Positions 44,801 to 54,576 are shown, numbered from the stretch's first letter. The stretch: 64,000 nucleotides of DNA from Glaciihabitans sp. dw_435 (GCF_018449675.1 NZ_JAAVUZ010000005.1:62001-126000), one strand, 5' to 3'. Made by a program: numbers and translations. The notes: generated by a model not told the origin, from the letters alone.

Positions 44801-47149
44801 ACCACAGAACCGGCGCTCGACGAGTACGACATCTTCACGGTCAAGGGCGTCCGCGTTGCGGTCATTGGGGCGGTGACGCAGGAGACTCCGTCCCTGGTGT
44901 CGCCCGGTGGAATCGCGACCCTCGACTTCGGTGACCCCGTCGTCGCGGTCAACCGAGTGGTGACGCAGCTGAAGGCCGCGAACCTCGCGGACGTCTTCAT
45001 CGCCGAGTACCACGAGGGTGCGAGCGCCGGCACGCCGGAGAAGGCAACGCTGGAGCAGGAACTCGCTCTCAACAACGCCTTCACAAACATCGTTACCAAG
45101 ACCTCCGCCGATGTTGACGCCATCTTCACCGGGCACACGCACAAGCAGTACGCGTGGGACGCCCAGGTTCCGGGAGCCGCGGCGGGCGTCACTCGCCCGG
45201 TGCTGCAGACCGGTAACTACGGCGAGAACATTGGCCAAATCGTCCTCACGGTCGACACCGCCACGAAGGACGTGACGAAGTACACCGCGAAGAACGTGGC
45301 GCGCCTCACCACGGCCGACGATGCGCTCATCGCCGACTATCCGCGGGTCGCCCAGGTCGACACGATCACCAAGGCGGCCCTGGCCGCGGCGGCGATTATC
45401 GGCAACAAGCCGGTTGGCTCAATCACGAAGGACATCACGCGGGCATCAACCAGCGCGACGGCGGTGTCCGAGGATCGTGGCGCCGAGTCATCCCTCGGAA
45501 ATCTCGTTGCCGACTCGCTCGTCTCGACCCTCAGCTCTGAGGCCCTGGGCAGCGCCGAAATCGGCGTCGTCAACCCGGGTGGTCTGCGTGCAGACCTCAC
45601 CTACAAGGGATCCTCGGTCGGCGAGGGCGATGGCGTGGTCACCTATGCCGAGGCCAACGCGGTGCTGCCGTTCGTGAACAACCTGTGGACCACGACGCTC
45701 ACGGGCGCCCAGTTCAAGAAGGTGCTCGAGCAGCAGTGGCAGACAAACGCCGACGGCACGGTGCCGTCGCGTCCGTTCCTCAACCTGGGCCTCTCCAAGA
45801 ACGTGACCTACACCTACGACGCGACAAAGCCGCAGGACAGCCACATCACGAGCATCTCGGTCGACGGCAAGCCGATCGACCCGGCCAAGACCTACCGGGT
45901 GGGGTCGTTCAGCTTCCTCCTGCAGGGTGGCGACAACTTCCGGGAGTTCGCGAACGGCACGAACACGCGCGACTCGGGTCTCATCGACCGTGACGCGTGG
46001 ATCAGCTACATCACCGCCAAGAGCCCGATCAGCCCGTCGTTCGATCGTCGGGGAGTTCAGGTGACGGATGTCCCGACCGCCGCACTCGTGCCGGGAAGTC
46101 TCGCCTCGGTGAAGTTGTCGAAGCTCGACCTGACGTCGCTCGGAAGCCCGGCCAACACGCTGGTCACGGCGAGCTTCGAGGGAAGCACCGCCGCCCCGAC
46201 GACCTCGGTTGTCACGGCGGGAGCCTCGACCGTCTCGTTCGTGGTGCCCACCGGGCTTCCGGAGTCGGCGACCCTCGTGATTGTCGCCAAGGAGTCGAAC
46301 ACCACGGTGCGCGTGCCCCTAACGATCGCGCCCGTCGCCCCGGCTCCCGTGATCACCGGAACCACTCCGGTGATCGCCGGAGTCACGCAGGTGGGCCGCA
46401 CGCTCACCGCCGTCGCCGGTGAGTGGACGCCCGCAGGGGTAACGCTCTCCTACCAGTGGATGCGGAACGGCAGCCCGATCGCGAAGGCGACGAGCAACCG
46501 CTACATGCCCGTGACGGCGGATGGCGGTACGGCGATCACGGTGCAGGTGACCGGCACGCTGGCCGGTTCCGAGCCGCTGGTGAAGACCAGTGAGGCCGTG
46601 GTGATCACGCGGCTGTTCGAGGTGATCCCGATTCCGACCCTCACCGGTTCCCACAACGTCGGGGCCATCCTGACGGCGCATCCCGGCACGTGGAAGCCCT
46701 CCGGCGCGACGCTCACCTACCAGTGGACGCGCAACGGAGTCGCCATCCCGAAGCAGACGGTGTCGATGTATCGCACGACACCGGAAGACATCGGTCAGGT
46801 CATCCGTGTCACCGTCACCGGATCGAAGGAGGGCTACCTCACGCAGGCGCGCACCAGCGCCGGCGTACAGGTGCTGCAGCTGTTCACCGCAACGCCGGCT
46901 CCGAAGATCGCCGGAGTGGCGAAGGTGGGCCGCACTCTCAACGCGGTCGTCACGCGCTGGACGCCGTCCGCCGGGGTCAGCTACCACTACCAGTGGAAGC
47001 GCAACGGCGCATCGATCGCCGGGGCAACCGGCGCCCGCTACAAGCTCACGACGAAGGACAAGGGCAAGTCCATCACCCTGGTCGTGACGGGAACGAAGAC
47101 GAACTATATCCCCGCCGCGAAATCGAGCGCGCGGGTGGTCGTCAAGTAA
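41897..47149 (+). CDS. Secreted ExeM/NucH-type endonuclease fused to 5'-nucleotidase
   Basis: A 1750-residue exported protein. A signal peptide ends at PAQA (about 30). A lamin-tail-like domain starts VVINEIHPYGG (about 39-180). A Thr/Pro linker covers about 214-255, then an OB/DUF-like region. The nuclease domain runs from LASFNVLNYF (about 528) to SDHDPILVGLEF (about 844). A calcineurin-type 5'-nucleotidase follows with NINDFHGRID, GNHEFDQG and GHTHKQY (about 860-1080) and its C-terminal domain (NPGGLRADL, to about 1380). Three Ig-like repeats of about 88 residues (SYQWMRNG, TYQWTRNG, HYQWKRNG) end it. No LPXTG is present. It probably scavenges phosphate and nucleosides from extracellular DNA. 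TATGGT at 41801 is a candidate -10. Confidence 0.9.
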   Translation: MSNSQRTRSKAGLAGILGVALAIAPLGMLPAQANTAGTGVVINEIHPYGGTGGTTYSRFVELYNPTDAAISLESMSLQYRPAAGIVNPTSTFKLSGSIAPKGHFLVSGTGATGSTLPTPDLATTLAAGGAGGTLFLANQIAPLTAPAAGGVVTDPAILDEVGWGTSNTYETKAVTGGSVTLSYARTSGTDTDDNSADFTAVAPTPQNAASDAPPTSTPTATPTGTATPTESPTPTVTPSSTPTPSATPTSTPTAAPTVTIAAIQGTTDTSPLAGTTVVTRGIVTASYPTGGFSGYTIQTPGTGGAVNLTTHTASDGLFVFSSATVGAATIGDYVEVTGAVSEYQGLTELSVAAGGLKVLTDTAAAVTPVSTEIPLAAAQRESLESMVVKPTSAFTITDNYDTNYYGSIVLNPGTRPLNTPTAVVEPGSAAIALAAANVARVITLDDGSSLNFNSTANKGTPLPYLSTTNPVRIGAAVTFTKPVILDYRFSGWTFQPTQQLTTANAATVQPATFANTRTAKPDDVGGDVTLASFNVLNYFTTTGDTLTGCSYYTDRAGNPITVNTGCDARGAANATSLARQQAKIVAAINGLGADVVSLEEIENSARFGKPRDTALAALVDALNAAAGEGTWNYVASPATLPAAQEDVIRTAYIYKPAVVKTVGASVILDDPAFVNARAPLAQEFELATGTADSTFLAIVNHFKSKGSGEGDDADKGDGQGASNLSRVNQAKALVKFADTLKAERGTDRVLLGGDFNAYLKEDPIDVLTAAGYVDLGSQTGKQTYAFDGAVGSLDHIFASAGAAGNVHDVDVWNINSVESIALEYSRYNYNALDLYKADAYRSSDHDPILVGLEFGTPATVDLNLLNINDFHGRIDENTVKFAGTIESLKRAGGENNTLFLSDGDNIGASVFASSSQQDEPTIDVLNTLGLKASAVGNHEFDQGLDDLTGRVEDNADWSYLGANVYKKGTTEPALDEYDIFTVKGVRVAVIGAVTQETPSLVSPGGIATLDFGDPVVAVNRVVTQLKAANLADVFIAEYHEGASAGTPEKATLEQELALNNAFTNIVTKTSADVDAIFTGHTHKQYAWDAQVPGAAAGVTRPVLQTGNYGENIGQIVLTVDTATKDVTKYTAKNVARLTTADDALIADYPRVAQVDTITKAALAAAAIIGNKPVGSITKDITRASTSATAVSEDRGAESSLGNLVADSLVSTLSSEALGSAEIGVVNPGGLRADLTYKGSSVGEGDGVVTYAEANAVLPFVNNLWTTTLTGAQFKKVLEQQWQTNADGTVPSRPFLNLGLSKNVTYTYDATKPQDSHITSISVDGKPIDPAKTYRVGSFSFLLQGGDNFREFANGTNTRDSGLIDRDAWISYITAKSPISPSFDRRGVQVTDVPTAALVPGSLASVKLSKLDLTSLGSPANTLVTASFEGSTAAPTTSVVTAGASTVSFVVPTGLPESATLVIVAKESNTTVRVPLTIAPVAPAPVITGTTPVIAGVTQVGRTLTAVAGEWTPAGVTLSYQWMRNGSPIAKATSNRYMPVTADGGTAITVQVTGTLAGSEPLVKTSEAVVITRLFEVIPIPTLTGSHNVGAILTAHPGTWKPSGATLTYQWTRNGVAIPKQTVSMYRTTPEDIGQVIRVTVTGSKEGYLTQARTSAGVQVLQLFTATPAPKIAGVAKVGRTLNAVVTRWTPSAGVSYHYQWKRNGASIAGATGARYKLTTKDKGKSITLVVTGTKTNYIPAAKSSARVVVK

Positions 47150-47166
47150 CTGCATAGAGAGATGAG

Positions 47167-47194
47167 AGTGGCGGATGTCTCGGCATCCGCCACT
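47167..47194 (+). terminator. Intrinsic terminator after the nuclease gene
   Basis: A perfect 11-bp stem, AGTGGCGGATG (47167-47177) with CATCCGCCACT (47184-47194), around a six-base loop and followed by TTCGTGTT. Confidence 0.85.
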
Positions 47195-47220
47195 TTCGTG
47201 TTCGCTGGCATCATGGTCAC

Positions 47221-47859
47221 ATGAGCGCAATTCGACCTGTCTACGGTGATCTCGAGGGGCGGTTCATCCGCCTGTCCCCACTGCACCGGGAGGAGTTGCC
47301 CGAACTGTACGCGGCCATTGGGCATCCGATCGTGTTCGCGGGTGGGTTCGGCGGCGGCAGTGCCGGATACCGCGACAACGTGGATGACTTCGTGGAGTGG
47401 GCGCTCGGGTACTTCGCGTGGGACGTCAGCAACGTGTACGGCGTGCGGGTGTCCGGCGGGCCACACGACGGTCAGCTGGTGGGCACCTCGACGCTGGGTG
47501 ATTTCGAGCTCGCGTTCGAGCACACCCACGTCGGCTGGACCGCCTACGATCCGCGGGTGTGGGGCACCCAGGTGAACGCGGAGGCCAAGCTGCTGATGCT
47601 CACCCACGCGTTCGAGTCGGGGTTCGGGCGCGTGAAGATCCAGGCCGACGTGATCAACGAGCGGTCGCGGGCGGCCATCGCTGGTATCGGCGCGACCTTC
47701 GAGGGCATCGTGCGGCGGGACAGGCCGAGGGCGGATGGCTCGTGGCGCGACAGCGCGGTGTTCTCGATCATCGACGAGGACTGGCCCCGCGTGCGCGCTG
47801 GTCTTCTCGCGCGACTTGAGCCCTTCGGCGACCAGCCGGTGCACTTCCGTACCCGGTAG
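47221..47859 (+). CDS. GNAT family N-acetyltransferase
   Basis: A 212-residue RimJ/RimL-type acetyltransferase. It opens with LEGRFIRLSPLHREELPELY, and the acetyl-CoA region is VGWTAYDPRVWGTQVNAEAKLLML, followed by INERSRAAIAGIGATFEGI. Acetylation of a protein N-terminus or a small amine is likely. Its TAG stop is part of a TAGATT box that could drive the downstream gene. Confidence 0.88.
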   Translation: MSAIRPVYGDLEGRFIRLSPLHREELPELYAAIGHPIVFAGGFGGGSAGYRDNVDDFVEWALGYFAWDVSNVYGVRVSGGPHDGQLVGTSTLGDFELAFEHTHVGWTAYDPRVWGTQVNAEAKLLMLTHAFESGFGRVKIQADVINERSRAAIAGIGATFEGIVRRDRPRADGSWRDSAVFSIIDEDWPRVRAGLLARLEPFGDQPVHFRTR

Positions 47860-47868
47860 ATTCGAACC

Positions 47869-48219
47869 ATGGATTTGACCGACGGCGCGCTCGGAGCGCA
47901 GGACAACGAACTGATCGACGAGCTTCTCGACATTCGTCAGAGCATCGACAACATTGACGCCGCCCTCGTGCACCTGCTCGCGGAGCGGTTCAAGTTCACC
48001 CAGCGCGTCGGCAGGCTCAAGGCTGCCGGCGGGCTTCCGGCGTCGGACCCCGAGCGCGAGCGCGTGCAGATCCAGCGCCTGCGCAGCCTGGCGGAGGAGT
48101 CGCACCTCGACCCCGCGTTCGCGGAGAAGTTCCTCGGATTCATCGTCGCCGAGGTCATCCACCATCACGAGCAGATCGCCAGCAACACGGCCGCGATCAC
48201 CACGACGCCCGACGCATAG
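47869..48219 (+). CDS. Chorismate mutase, AroQ class
   Basis: A 116-residue all-helical protein. IRQSIDNIDAALVHLLAERFKFTQRVGRLKA has the Arg, Lys and Asp positions of AroQ mutases and RERVQIQRLRSLAEESHLDPAFAEKFLGFIVAEVIHHH continues the fold. It converts chorismate to prephenate for Phe and Tyr. TAGATT at 47857-47862 lies 6 nt before the ATG, suggesting a leaderless transcript starting within the upstream stop. Confidence 0.88.
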   Translation: MDLTDGALGAQDNELIDELLDIRQSIDNIDAALVHLLAERFKFTQRVGRLKAAGGLPASDPERERVQIQRLRSLAEESHLDPAFAEKFLGFIVAEVIHHHEQIASNTAAITTTPDA

Positions 48220-48404
48220 TCGCTGTCGGGGCATCCGCTCGCCGCTTCTTCCAGAAGAGGACTACTGAGCGACAACGTGACCCAGAGTCCGCAGCTGAGT
48301 GCAATTGCGCAGAACTTCCTCATCTGGCGAAAAGGGCGGGGCCTCAGCGCGCTGCTGACGCCAGGCTTGGAGTGCACTGTGGTGGCGGGCCTGGAGCGCT
48401 CTGA

Positions 48405-49322
48405 CTAGGCGGCGGGCCGGTCGTGGATGAGGCCGGTCGCGATGGCCCTGATGTGTGACAGGACGGTCGCGACGGTGGCGCGCTCGAGTGTTTCGGGTCG
48501 GGCAAGGCAGTCGATGTAACGACCGAGGCCGGGCGACGAGAGCGGGCGGAGCACCAGCTCCGGGTGGTCGCGCAAGTCGGTCGTGTACCGCGGCATCAGG
48601 GCAACACTGCCGCTCGCGGAGATGACGGCGGCGGCGAGGGCGAAGTCATTGATCCGGTGGATGATCCGGGCCTCGCTGCCACCGATGCCGGCAATCACGG
48701 TGATGGCTTGCTCGAGCGGGAATCCCTCGTGCACCGCCACCCACTCCGCATCGCGAAGGTCGGCCGGTTCGACCGAGGATTGCGCCGCCAGGGGATGGTC
48801 GCGGCGGACGGCGATATCCAGGGGCTCGAACAGCAGCGGTTCGACGCGCACGGACGTCGGCCACGGCGGGCTGCCGACCAGGCGATGCGCGAGGACGAGG
48901 TCGTGATCGGGCGTGAGGGACGGGAACGCCTCCTGGGCCACGTCGAAGTCGGTCAGTCGCACCTGCGGCTGGTCGCGCCCGGCTGTTGCGGCGATCAGTG
49001 GGCCGAAGAGCGCGAGACCTGCGCTGTGGAAGGCCGCGACCGATACGGCGCCGGAGAGGTCGCCCTGAAAACTCGCCACCGCCTGGCCCGCGCGCTCGAG
49101 CGCCACCTCGACGTCGATGGCTGCTGCGGCGAGAGCCCGCCCGGCGTCGGTGAGGGCGGTGCGGCGTCCGCTCTTGAACGTCAACGGCGCGGGCGACTGG
49201 CGTTGCAGGGCGCTGATCTGCTGGGAGACCGATGACGGCGTGACGTGCAGAGCCGCGGCGACGGCGGCAATGCTGCCCCGATCGCCCAACTCCCTCAACG
49301 CGCGAAGCTGACCCTGTTCCAT
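48405..49322 (-). CDS. LysR family transcriptional regulator
   Basis: A 305-residue LysR regulator. The winged HTH is at the N-terminus (LRALRELGDRGSIAAVAAALHVTPSSVSQQISAL), followed by the coinducer-binding domain. TAGTTT (complement of 49329-49334) is 6 nt before the ATG. It is divergent from an EamA exporter with a 45-nt shared region, so control of that gene in response to an exported metabolite is likely. Confidence 0.9.
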   Translation of the reverse strand: MEQGQLRALRELGDRGSIAAVAAALHVTPSSVSQQISALQRQSPAPLTFKSGRRTALTDAGRALAAAAIDVEVALERAGQAVASFQGDLSGAVSVAAFHSAGLALFGPLIAATAGRDQPQVRLTDFDVAQEAFPSLTPDHDLVLAHRLVGSPPWPTSVRVEPLLFEPLDIAVRRDHPLAAQSSVEPADLRDAEWVAVHEGFPLEQAITVIAGIGGSEARIIHRINDFALAAAVISASGSVALMPRYTTDLRDHPELVLRPLSSPGLGRYIDCLARPETLERATVATVLSHIRAIATGLIHDRPAA

Positions 49323-49367
49323 AAGTTCAAACTAAACCATGCGTCACAAAACTGCTGTCTTGTCTAA

Positions 49368-50369
49368 ATGCCGAGCACGCCCGACGATGGGGGAGTGACC
49401 ACACTCCTGACCAGATTCCGCGTCGATATCCTTCTGCTTCTTGTCGCCGCGTCGTGGGGGTCGACCTACCTCGTTGCCAAGGAGCTGGTGACCCCGAATT
49501 CCGGGGTCGCGCTCCTTGCCGTCCGCATGGTGCTCGCCGCGGTGGTCATGGGCGCGATCGTGGGCGCTCGCCGTAACCGCGTGACCGCCGCCGAGCTGCG
49601 GGTCGGTGTAGTGCTGGGAACCCTGCTGGCCGCAGTCTTCGCGTTCGAAACGTTCGGCATCGCGCACACCTCCGCGACCAACGCCGGGCTCATCATCAGC
49701 CTGACCATCGTGTTCACGCCGATCCTCGACTCCGTCGTCTCCGGTCGTCGGCTGCCGGGCCGATTCTTTGTCGCCGCGCTGATCGCGGTGATCGGAGTGG
49801 CCCTGCTCGCGGGCAACGGCGCCCTCCGTCCGCCCGGTCTCGGCGATCTGCTCGTGCTCGTCGCGGCCGTCATTCGCGCCGTCCATGTCACCACGATGCA
49901 CAGGCTGACGGCCGGTAAGCCGATGGACTCGCTGCACCTCACCACGGTGCAGCTGGCCACCTGCGCGGCACTATTCTCCGTGGCATCCACTGTTTCCGGC
50001 GACTCAATCCCGCACTTTCTGTCGCGTCTCGACCCGGGGCGCGGGACGCTCTTTCTCTACCTCGTGCTGGTCTGTACGGTGTTCGCGTTCTTCGTGCAGA
50101 CCTGGGCGGTGCGACGCACGTCGCCGTCGAGGGTCAGCCTGCTGCTCGGAACCGAGCCCATCTGGGCAGCTGTCATCGGGGTAGCCATTGCCCATGACAG
50201 CGTCACCGCCGCGGGGTTCTGCGGTATCGCCCTGATCCTCGCCGGCACGGCGTGGGGTCGCTCGATCGAGCAGCGTCATCGGCTCGCGGCTCTCGCGGCT
50301 CTCGTGGCTCTCGCGGACGACGCATCCGACCGGTCAGGTCACCACCCGGTCGCGGTGCCCGGGGAGTAG
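49368..50369 (+). CDS. EamA/DMT family transporter
   Basis: A 333-residue protein with two EamA repeats, ten helices. VAASWGSTYLVAKELVTP marks the first repeat, GLGDLLVLVAAVIRAVHVTTMHRLTAGKP the second, and LLLGTEPIWAAVIGVAI the last helices. A drug/metabolite exporter, perhaps of an amino acid, controlled by the adjacent LysR. ATG 49368 is used; GTG 49395 is an alternative start. Confidence 0.88.
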   Translation: MPSTPDDGGVTTLLTRFRVDILLLLVAASWGSTYLVAKELVTPNSGVALLAVRMVLAAVVMGAIVGARRNRVTAAELRVGVVLGTLLAAVFAFETFGIAHTSATNAGLIISLTIVFTPILDSVVSGRRLPGRFFVAALIAVIGVALLAGNGALRPPGLGDLLVLVAAVIRAVHVTTMHRLTAGKPMDSLHLTTVQLATCAALFSVASTVSGDSIPHFLSRLDPGRGTLFLYLVLVCTVFAFFVQTWAVRRTSPSRVSLLLGTEPIWAAVIGVAIAHDSVTAAGFCGIALILAGTAWGRSIEQRHRLAALAALVALADDASDRSGHHPVAVPGE

Positions 50370-50372
50370 GGC

Positions 50373-50401
50373 GCCCTCGTCCGACAGTGCCGAACGAGGG
50401 C
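50373..50401. terminator. Bidirectional hairpin between EamA and MFS genes
   Basis: GCCCTCGT (50373-50380) pairs with ACGAGGGC (50394-50401), with three further pairs inside. It is placed between two convergent stops, without a strong T-run. Confidence 0.6.
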
Positions 50402-50409
50402 CGCCGTGC

Positions 50410-51873
50410 TTACTGGCCCGGCTGCGTCGGGATGCTGGATGTCTCGTACCGCGGCTCATGACGCGGAAGGAAGAACCCGAACACGGCGCCGGCGGCTCCG
50501 ATGATGGCGCCCAGGACGAAGATCAGGTGGAACGCGCCCCCGGTGGGGATCACGATTCCGCCCGTGCTCGTGACACTGGACGCGAGGATGACCCCGGCCA
50601 GCGTCGCCGCGATGGTGGAGCCGAGCGTGCGCATGACCGAGTTCAGGCCGTTGGCTGCCGCGGTCTCTGACGCGGGAACTGCGCGCATGATGAGCGTCGG
50701 CATGGCGGCGTAGGCAAATCCCACGCCGAAGCCCACGAGGGTGGCGATGAGCACGATGTGCCAGATCTCGTGATCGAGGAACAGCGCGAGGATGTAGGCG
50801 ACAGAGATGATCGAGCTGCCGAGGATCAGGCTGGTGCGGGGCCCTCGGGTGGCCGAGAGCTTCGCGGCGGTCGGGGAGAGGAAGAACATCACCAGTCCGC
50901 TGGGCATCAGGCAGAGGCTCGCCACGATGAGGGAAACGCCGAGTCCGACTCCCGTGACGGTCGGGGCCTCGAGCAGCACCGGCAGGGTTGCCGCGGTGAT
51001 GAAGAATCCGAAGCCGACGCAGATCGAGGCGAGGTTGGTCAGCAGCACCGGGCGGCGGGCAGCGACCCTCAGGTCAACGAGCGGGTTGGAGGTGCGCAGC
51101 TCGAAGAAACCCCAGATCAGCAGCACCACGACACCGCCGATGGCGAGCACGAGGGTTCCCGGCGAGGTCCATCCCCACTCGTGACCCTTCGAGAGTGCGA
51201 GCAGCAGGCCCACCAGGCCAATCGCAAAACCCACGGCGCCGACGTAGTCGAAGCTGCCCCCGGTGCGCAGTGTGCTCACGGGGATGATGGTCAGCACCGC
51301 GACGAATGCGACGACCGTCAGCAGGGCCGCGAGCCAGAACAGAAAATGAAAGTCGAGGTTCTGCGCGATGACGGCCGAGACGGGCAGGCCGACGGCCCCA
51401 CCGACACCCAGCGTCGCGCTCACCAGCGCAATGGCGCCGCCGAGGTTCTTCGGGTGAATGATGTCGCGCAGAATGCTGATACCGATCGCGATGGCGCCGA
51501 GCCCGATGCCCTGCAGCACGCGGCCGGCGATCATCGGGATAACGGTGTTCGAGAGCGCGGCTACGATAGAGCCGGCGAGCATGAGGCCAATGAGCAGCAA
51601 CAGGATGCGGCGCTTGCCGTACATGTCGCCCAGGCGTCCGCTGATCGGCGTCGTGATGGCGGCGGCCAGCAGCGTGGATGTCAACACCCACGAGGCATCC
51701 GCCGACGTCGTATTCAACAGGGCGGGCAGCTGCGGCACGATCGGGGTCACGAGGGTCTGCATGAACGCGGCGATCAGGCCGGTGAAGGCGAGCGTCGAGA
51801 TCATCACCCGGTCGCTGGGCTTGCGCGTCAGGCGCTTGCGTTCGGGGTGCGGATCTTCAGGTACAGAGGTCAT
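50410..51873 (-). CDS. MFS transporter, DHA2 type
   Basis: A 487-residue exporter with about 14 helices. Motif A is GRLGDMYGKRRILLL after helix 2, and VSATLGVGGAVGLPVSAVI is the antiporter motif C. It resembles EmrB/LfrA-like multidrug efflux proteins. ATG 51873 gives the usual short charged leader (MTSVPEDPHPERK). The 51874-52050 stretch is non-coding, with TAGAGT on the minus strand near 51993 as a candidate -10. Substrate unknown. Confidence 0.88.
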   Translation of the reverse strand: MTSVPEDPHPERKRLTRKPSDRVMISTLAFTGLIAAFMQTLVTPIVPQLPALLNTTSADASWVLTSTLLAAAITTPISGRLGDMYGKRRILLLLIGLMLAGSIVAALSNTVIPMIAGRVLQGIGLGAIAIGISILRDIIHPKNLGGAIALVSATLGVGGAVGLPVSAVIAQNLDFHFLFWLAALLTVVAFVAVLTIIPVSTLRTGGSFDYVGAVGFAIGLVGLLLALSKGHEWGWTSPGTLVLAIGGVVVLLIWGFFELRTSNPLVDLRVAARRPVLLTNLASICVGFGFFITAATLPVLLEAPTVTGVGLGVSLIVASLCLMPSGLVMFFLSPTAAKLSATRGPRTSLILGSSIISVAYILALFLDHEIWHIVLIATLVGFGVGFAYAAMPTLIMRAVPASETAAANGLNSVMRTLGSTIAATLAGVILASSVTSTGGIVIPTGGAFHLIFVLGAIIGAAGAVFGFFLPRHEPRYETSSIPTQPGQ

Positions 51874-52050
51874 GCGGCGGAGCCTTTCGGGGTGCAGAAC
51901 GCCACGACACTGGGACGAAAGGGGGGAGTTCAAAGCAGTCACGGTCAACGACTCGTACGGGAGCCGGACAGCTGCGGAGGACTCTCCCACTCTAAGGCCG
52001 CGGACCCTCGAAAGTTGCACGCGCTGCACATATTGCGCAGAAATGAAGAA

Positions 52051-52091
52051 CCCGGCACGCCGCATCCGAGAAGTGGATGCCTCGTGCCGGG
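52051..52091 (-). terminator. Intrinsic terminator after purL
   Basis: A 17-nt stem with two mismatched pairs: CCCGGCACGCCGCATCC (52051-52067) opposite GGATGCCTCGTGCCGGG (52075-52091). Read on the minus strand it is followed by TTCTTCATTTCT, a good terminator tail for the leftward purL transcript. Confidence 0.8.
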
Positions 52092-52106
52092 CTCTCGACG
52101 TGGGTG

Positions 52107-54431
52107 CTACTGGCCGATGACCGCGCCAAACCGCTCGCTCATCGTCGCGCGGTGCGTGCCGCGCAGCTCATCGAGCGAGATGGTGAACAGGTCCTGGATC
52201 TCGAGCGCCGGCGTCTGCGCGTCGGTGACTCCGATGCGCAGGACGGGGTATCCGCGGCCCTCGCACAGCCCCTGGAACTTGACGTCTTCCTCGCGCGGGA
52301 CGCTGACGATCACGCGGCCGGTCGACTCGCTGAACAGTGCTGTCGCGGCGTCCACGCCGTCACGTTCCATGATCTCGCCGAGCCAGATGCGGGCTCCGAC
52401 GCCGAAGCGCATCGTGGCCTCGGCCAGCGACTGCGCGAGCCCGCCGTCGGCAAGGTCGTGGGCGCTGGCGATGAGGCTTTGCTCGCTGCCGGCCGCGATG
52501 AGCGACGCGAGGCGCTGCTCGGCGCCGAGGTCGACGGCCGGGGGACGGCCGCCGAGGTGGTCGTGGATGACTCCTGCCCAGGCCGAGCCGTCCAGCTCGA
52601 GCTTGGTCGTGCCGAGGAGGTAGATGTTGTCGCCCTCGTCCTGCCAGCCGGACGGGATGCGCTTGGCAACGTCGTCCATCACGCCGAGCACGGCGATGAC
52701 GGGGGTCGGGTGGATCGGCACATCGCCGGTCTGGTTGTAGAAGCTGACGTTACCGCCCGTGACGGGGATCTCCAGCTCGAGGCATCCGTCGCTCAAGGCC
52801 TCGACGGTCTTGCTGAACTGCCACATGACCTCCGGGTTCTCGGGGGAGCCGAAGTTGAGGCAGTCGCTGACGGCGACCGGGGTCGCTCCCGTGACGGCGA
52901 CGTTGCGGAAGGCCTCCGCGAGGGCGAGCTGCGCGCCGACGTAGGGGTCGAGCTGGCAGTAGCGTCCGTTGGCGTCGGTGGCGACGGCGAAACCGAGACC
53001 GGACTCCTCGTCGACGCGGACCATGCCGCCGTCGTCGGGGAAGCTCAGGGCGGTGTTGCCCATGACGTAGGTGTCGTACTGATTGGTGATCCAGCTCTTG
53101 TCGCTGAGGTTGGCGCTGCCGAGAAGGCGAAGGGCCTGCTCGCGCAGGGCCGCGCCCTCGGTCGGGCGCACGAACTTGGAGGCGGAATCGGCCTGCAGCG
53201 CTTCGATCCAGGTGGGGTAGCTGACCGGACGGTCGTAGACCGGGCCGTCGATCGCGACGGTGCGCGGCTCGACATTGACGATCTCTTCGCCGTACCAGTT
53301 GATGATGAGGCGGCCGGTATCGGTCACTTCGCCGAGCACGCTGGTCTCGACATCCCACTTCTTGACGACGGCGAGGAAGCCGTCGAGCTTCTCGGGAGTC
53401 ACGATCGCCATCATGCGCTCCTGGCTCTCGGACATCAGGATCTCTTCGGCCGTCAGGCTCGGGTCGCGCAGCAGCACCTTGGACAGCTCGATGAACATTC
53501 CACCGTCACCGTTCGAGGCGAGCTCGCTCGTCGCGCAGCTGATGCCGGCGGCGCCCAGGTCCTGGATGCCCTCGACGAGGTCCTGCGCGAACAGCTCGAG
53601 GCAGCACTCGATGAGCACCTTCTCGGCGAACGGGTCGCCGACCTGAACCGCGGGGCGCTTGGTCGGGCCGCCTGCAGAGAAGGAGTCGGAGGCAAGAATG
53701 GATGCCCCGCCGATACCGTCTCCGCCGGTGCGGGCCCCGAACAACACGACCTTGTTGCCCACGCCGCGGGCATTGGCCAGGTGCAGGTCTTCGTGGCGAA
53801 GCACGCCCACGGCGAGTGCGTTCACGAGCGGGTTGGCCTGGTAGACCGAGTCGAAGTAGGTCTCACCGCCGATGTTCGGCAGCCCAAGGCAGTTGGCGTA
53901 GAAGCTGATGCCGCTGGTGACGCCGTGCACGACACGGGCGGTGTCGGGGTGGTCGATGTCGCCGAAGCGCAGGGCGTCCATGACGGCGACCGGGCGAGCG
54001 CCCATCGAGATGATGTCGCGCACGATGCCGCCGACGCCGGTGGCTGCGCCCTGGAACGGCTCGATGTAGCTGGGGTGGTTGTGTGACTCGATCTTGAAAG
54101 TGACGGCCCAGCCTTCACCGACGTCCACGACGCCCGCGTTCTCGCCCATGCCCACCATGAGGTTCTTCTTCATCTTGGGCGAAACCTTCTGGCCGAACTG
54201 GCGCAGGTAGTTCTTGCTCGACTTGTACGAGCAATGTTCGCTCCACATCACGGAGTACATCGCCAACTCACCGCTGGTGGGGCGGCGCCCGAGGATCTCG
54301 CGGATGCTCGCGTACTCATCTGCCTTCAGACCCAGAGCGCCGTAGGGCTGCTCCCGATCCGGCGTTGCCTGAGCGTTTGCGACGGTGTCGGGCGCAGCTG
54401 TGCTGGCCCCAAGACTGGTGGGGGTACTCAC
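52107..54431 (-). CDS. purL: Phosphoribosylformylglycinamidine synthase subunit PurL
   Basis: A 774-residue small-type PurL, which needs separate PurQ and Pur[21 protein letters not shown] carries the catalytic His region. [38 protein letters not shown] and [33 protein letters not shown] are the ATP and metal sites. It makes FGAM from FGAR in purine synthesis. The start is GTG 54431. Its partners purS and purQ lie at 60-61 kb, unusually separated by about 5.6 kb of unrelated genes. Confidence 0.96.
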   Translation of the reverse strand: MSTPTSLGASTAAPDTVANAQATPDREQPYGALGLKADEYASIREILGRRPTSGELAMYSVMWSEHCSYKSSKNYLRQFGQKVSPKMKKNLMVGMGENAGVVDVGEGWAVTFKIESHNHPSYIEPFQGAATGVGGIVRDIISMGARPVAVMDALRFGDIDHPDTARVVHGVTSGISFYANCLGLPNIGGETYFDSVYQANPLVNALAVGVLRHEDLHLANARGVGNKVVLFGARTGGDGIGGASILASDSFSAGGPTKRPAVQVGDPFAEKVLIECCLELFAQDLVEGIQDLGAAGISCATSELASNGDGGMFIELSKVLLRDPSLTAEEILMSESQERMMAIVTPEKLDGFLAVVKKWDVETSVLGEVTDTGRLIINWYGEEIVNVEPRTVAIDGPVYDRPVSYPTWIEALQADSASKFVRPTEGAALREQALRLLGSANLSDKSWITNQYDTYVMGNTALSFPDDGGMVRVDEESGLGFAVATDANGRYCQLDPYVGAQLALAEAFRNVAVTGATPVAVSDCLNFGSPENPEVMWQFSKTVEALSDGCLELEIPVTGGNVSFYNQTGDVPIHPTPVIAVLGVMDDVAKRIPSGWQDEGDNIYLLGTTKLELDGSAWAGVIHDHLGGRPPAVDLGAEQRLASLIAAGSEQSLIASAHDLADGGLAQSLAEATMRFGVGARIWLGEIMERDGVDAATALFSESTGRVIVSVPREEDVKFQGLCEGRGYPVLRIGVTDAQTPALEIQDLFTISLDELRGTHRATMSERFGAVIGQ

Positions 54432-54576
54432 GAGGGAGAGGGCTCCTGTATCGAGGGTGTGCCGGAAGCCCCAATTCTAGTCGAGTGCGCTCCCGGCGGT
54501 ACGGGATGGCCCATCGTGCCCATTCGGCGCAAAACCCACGACGCGGCCCGCGCGCGCGTTGCCTGCCGTCCGCATC

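Noticed and set aside
48277-48408. 43-codon plus-strand frame starting with GTG between chorismate mutase and LysR
   Set aside because: AGAAGAGG is about 16 nt from the GTG, too far; the product resembles nothing known and overlaps the LysR stop. A real small protein cannot be excluded.
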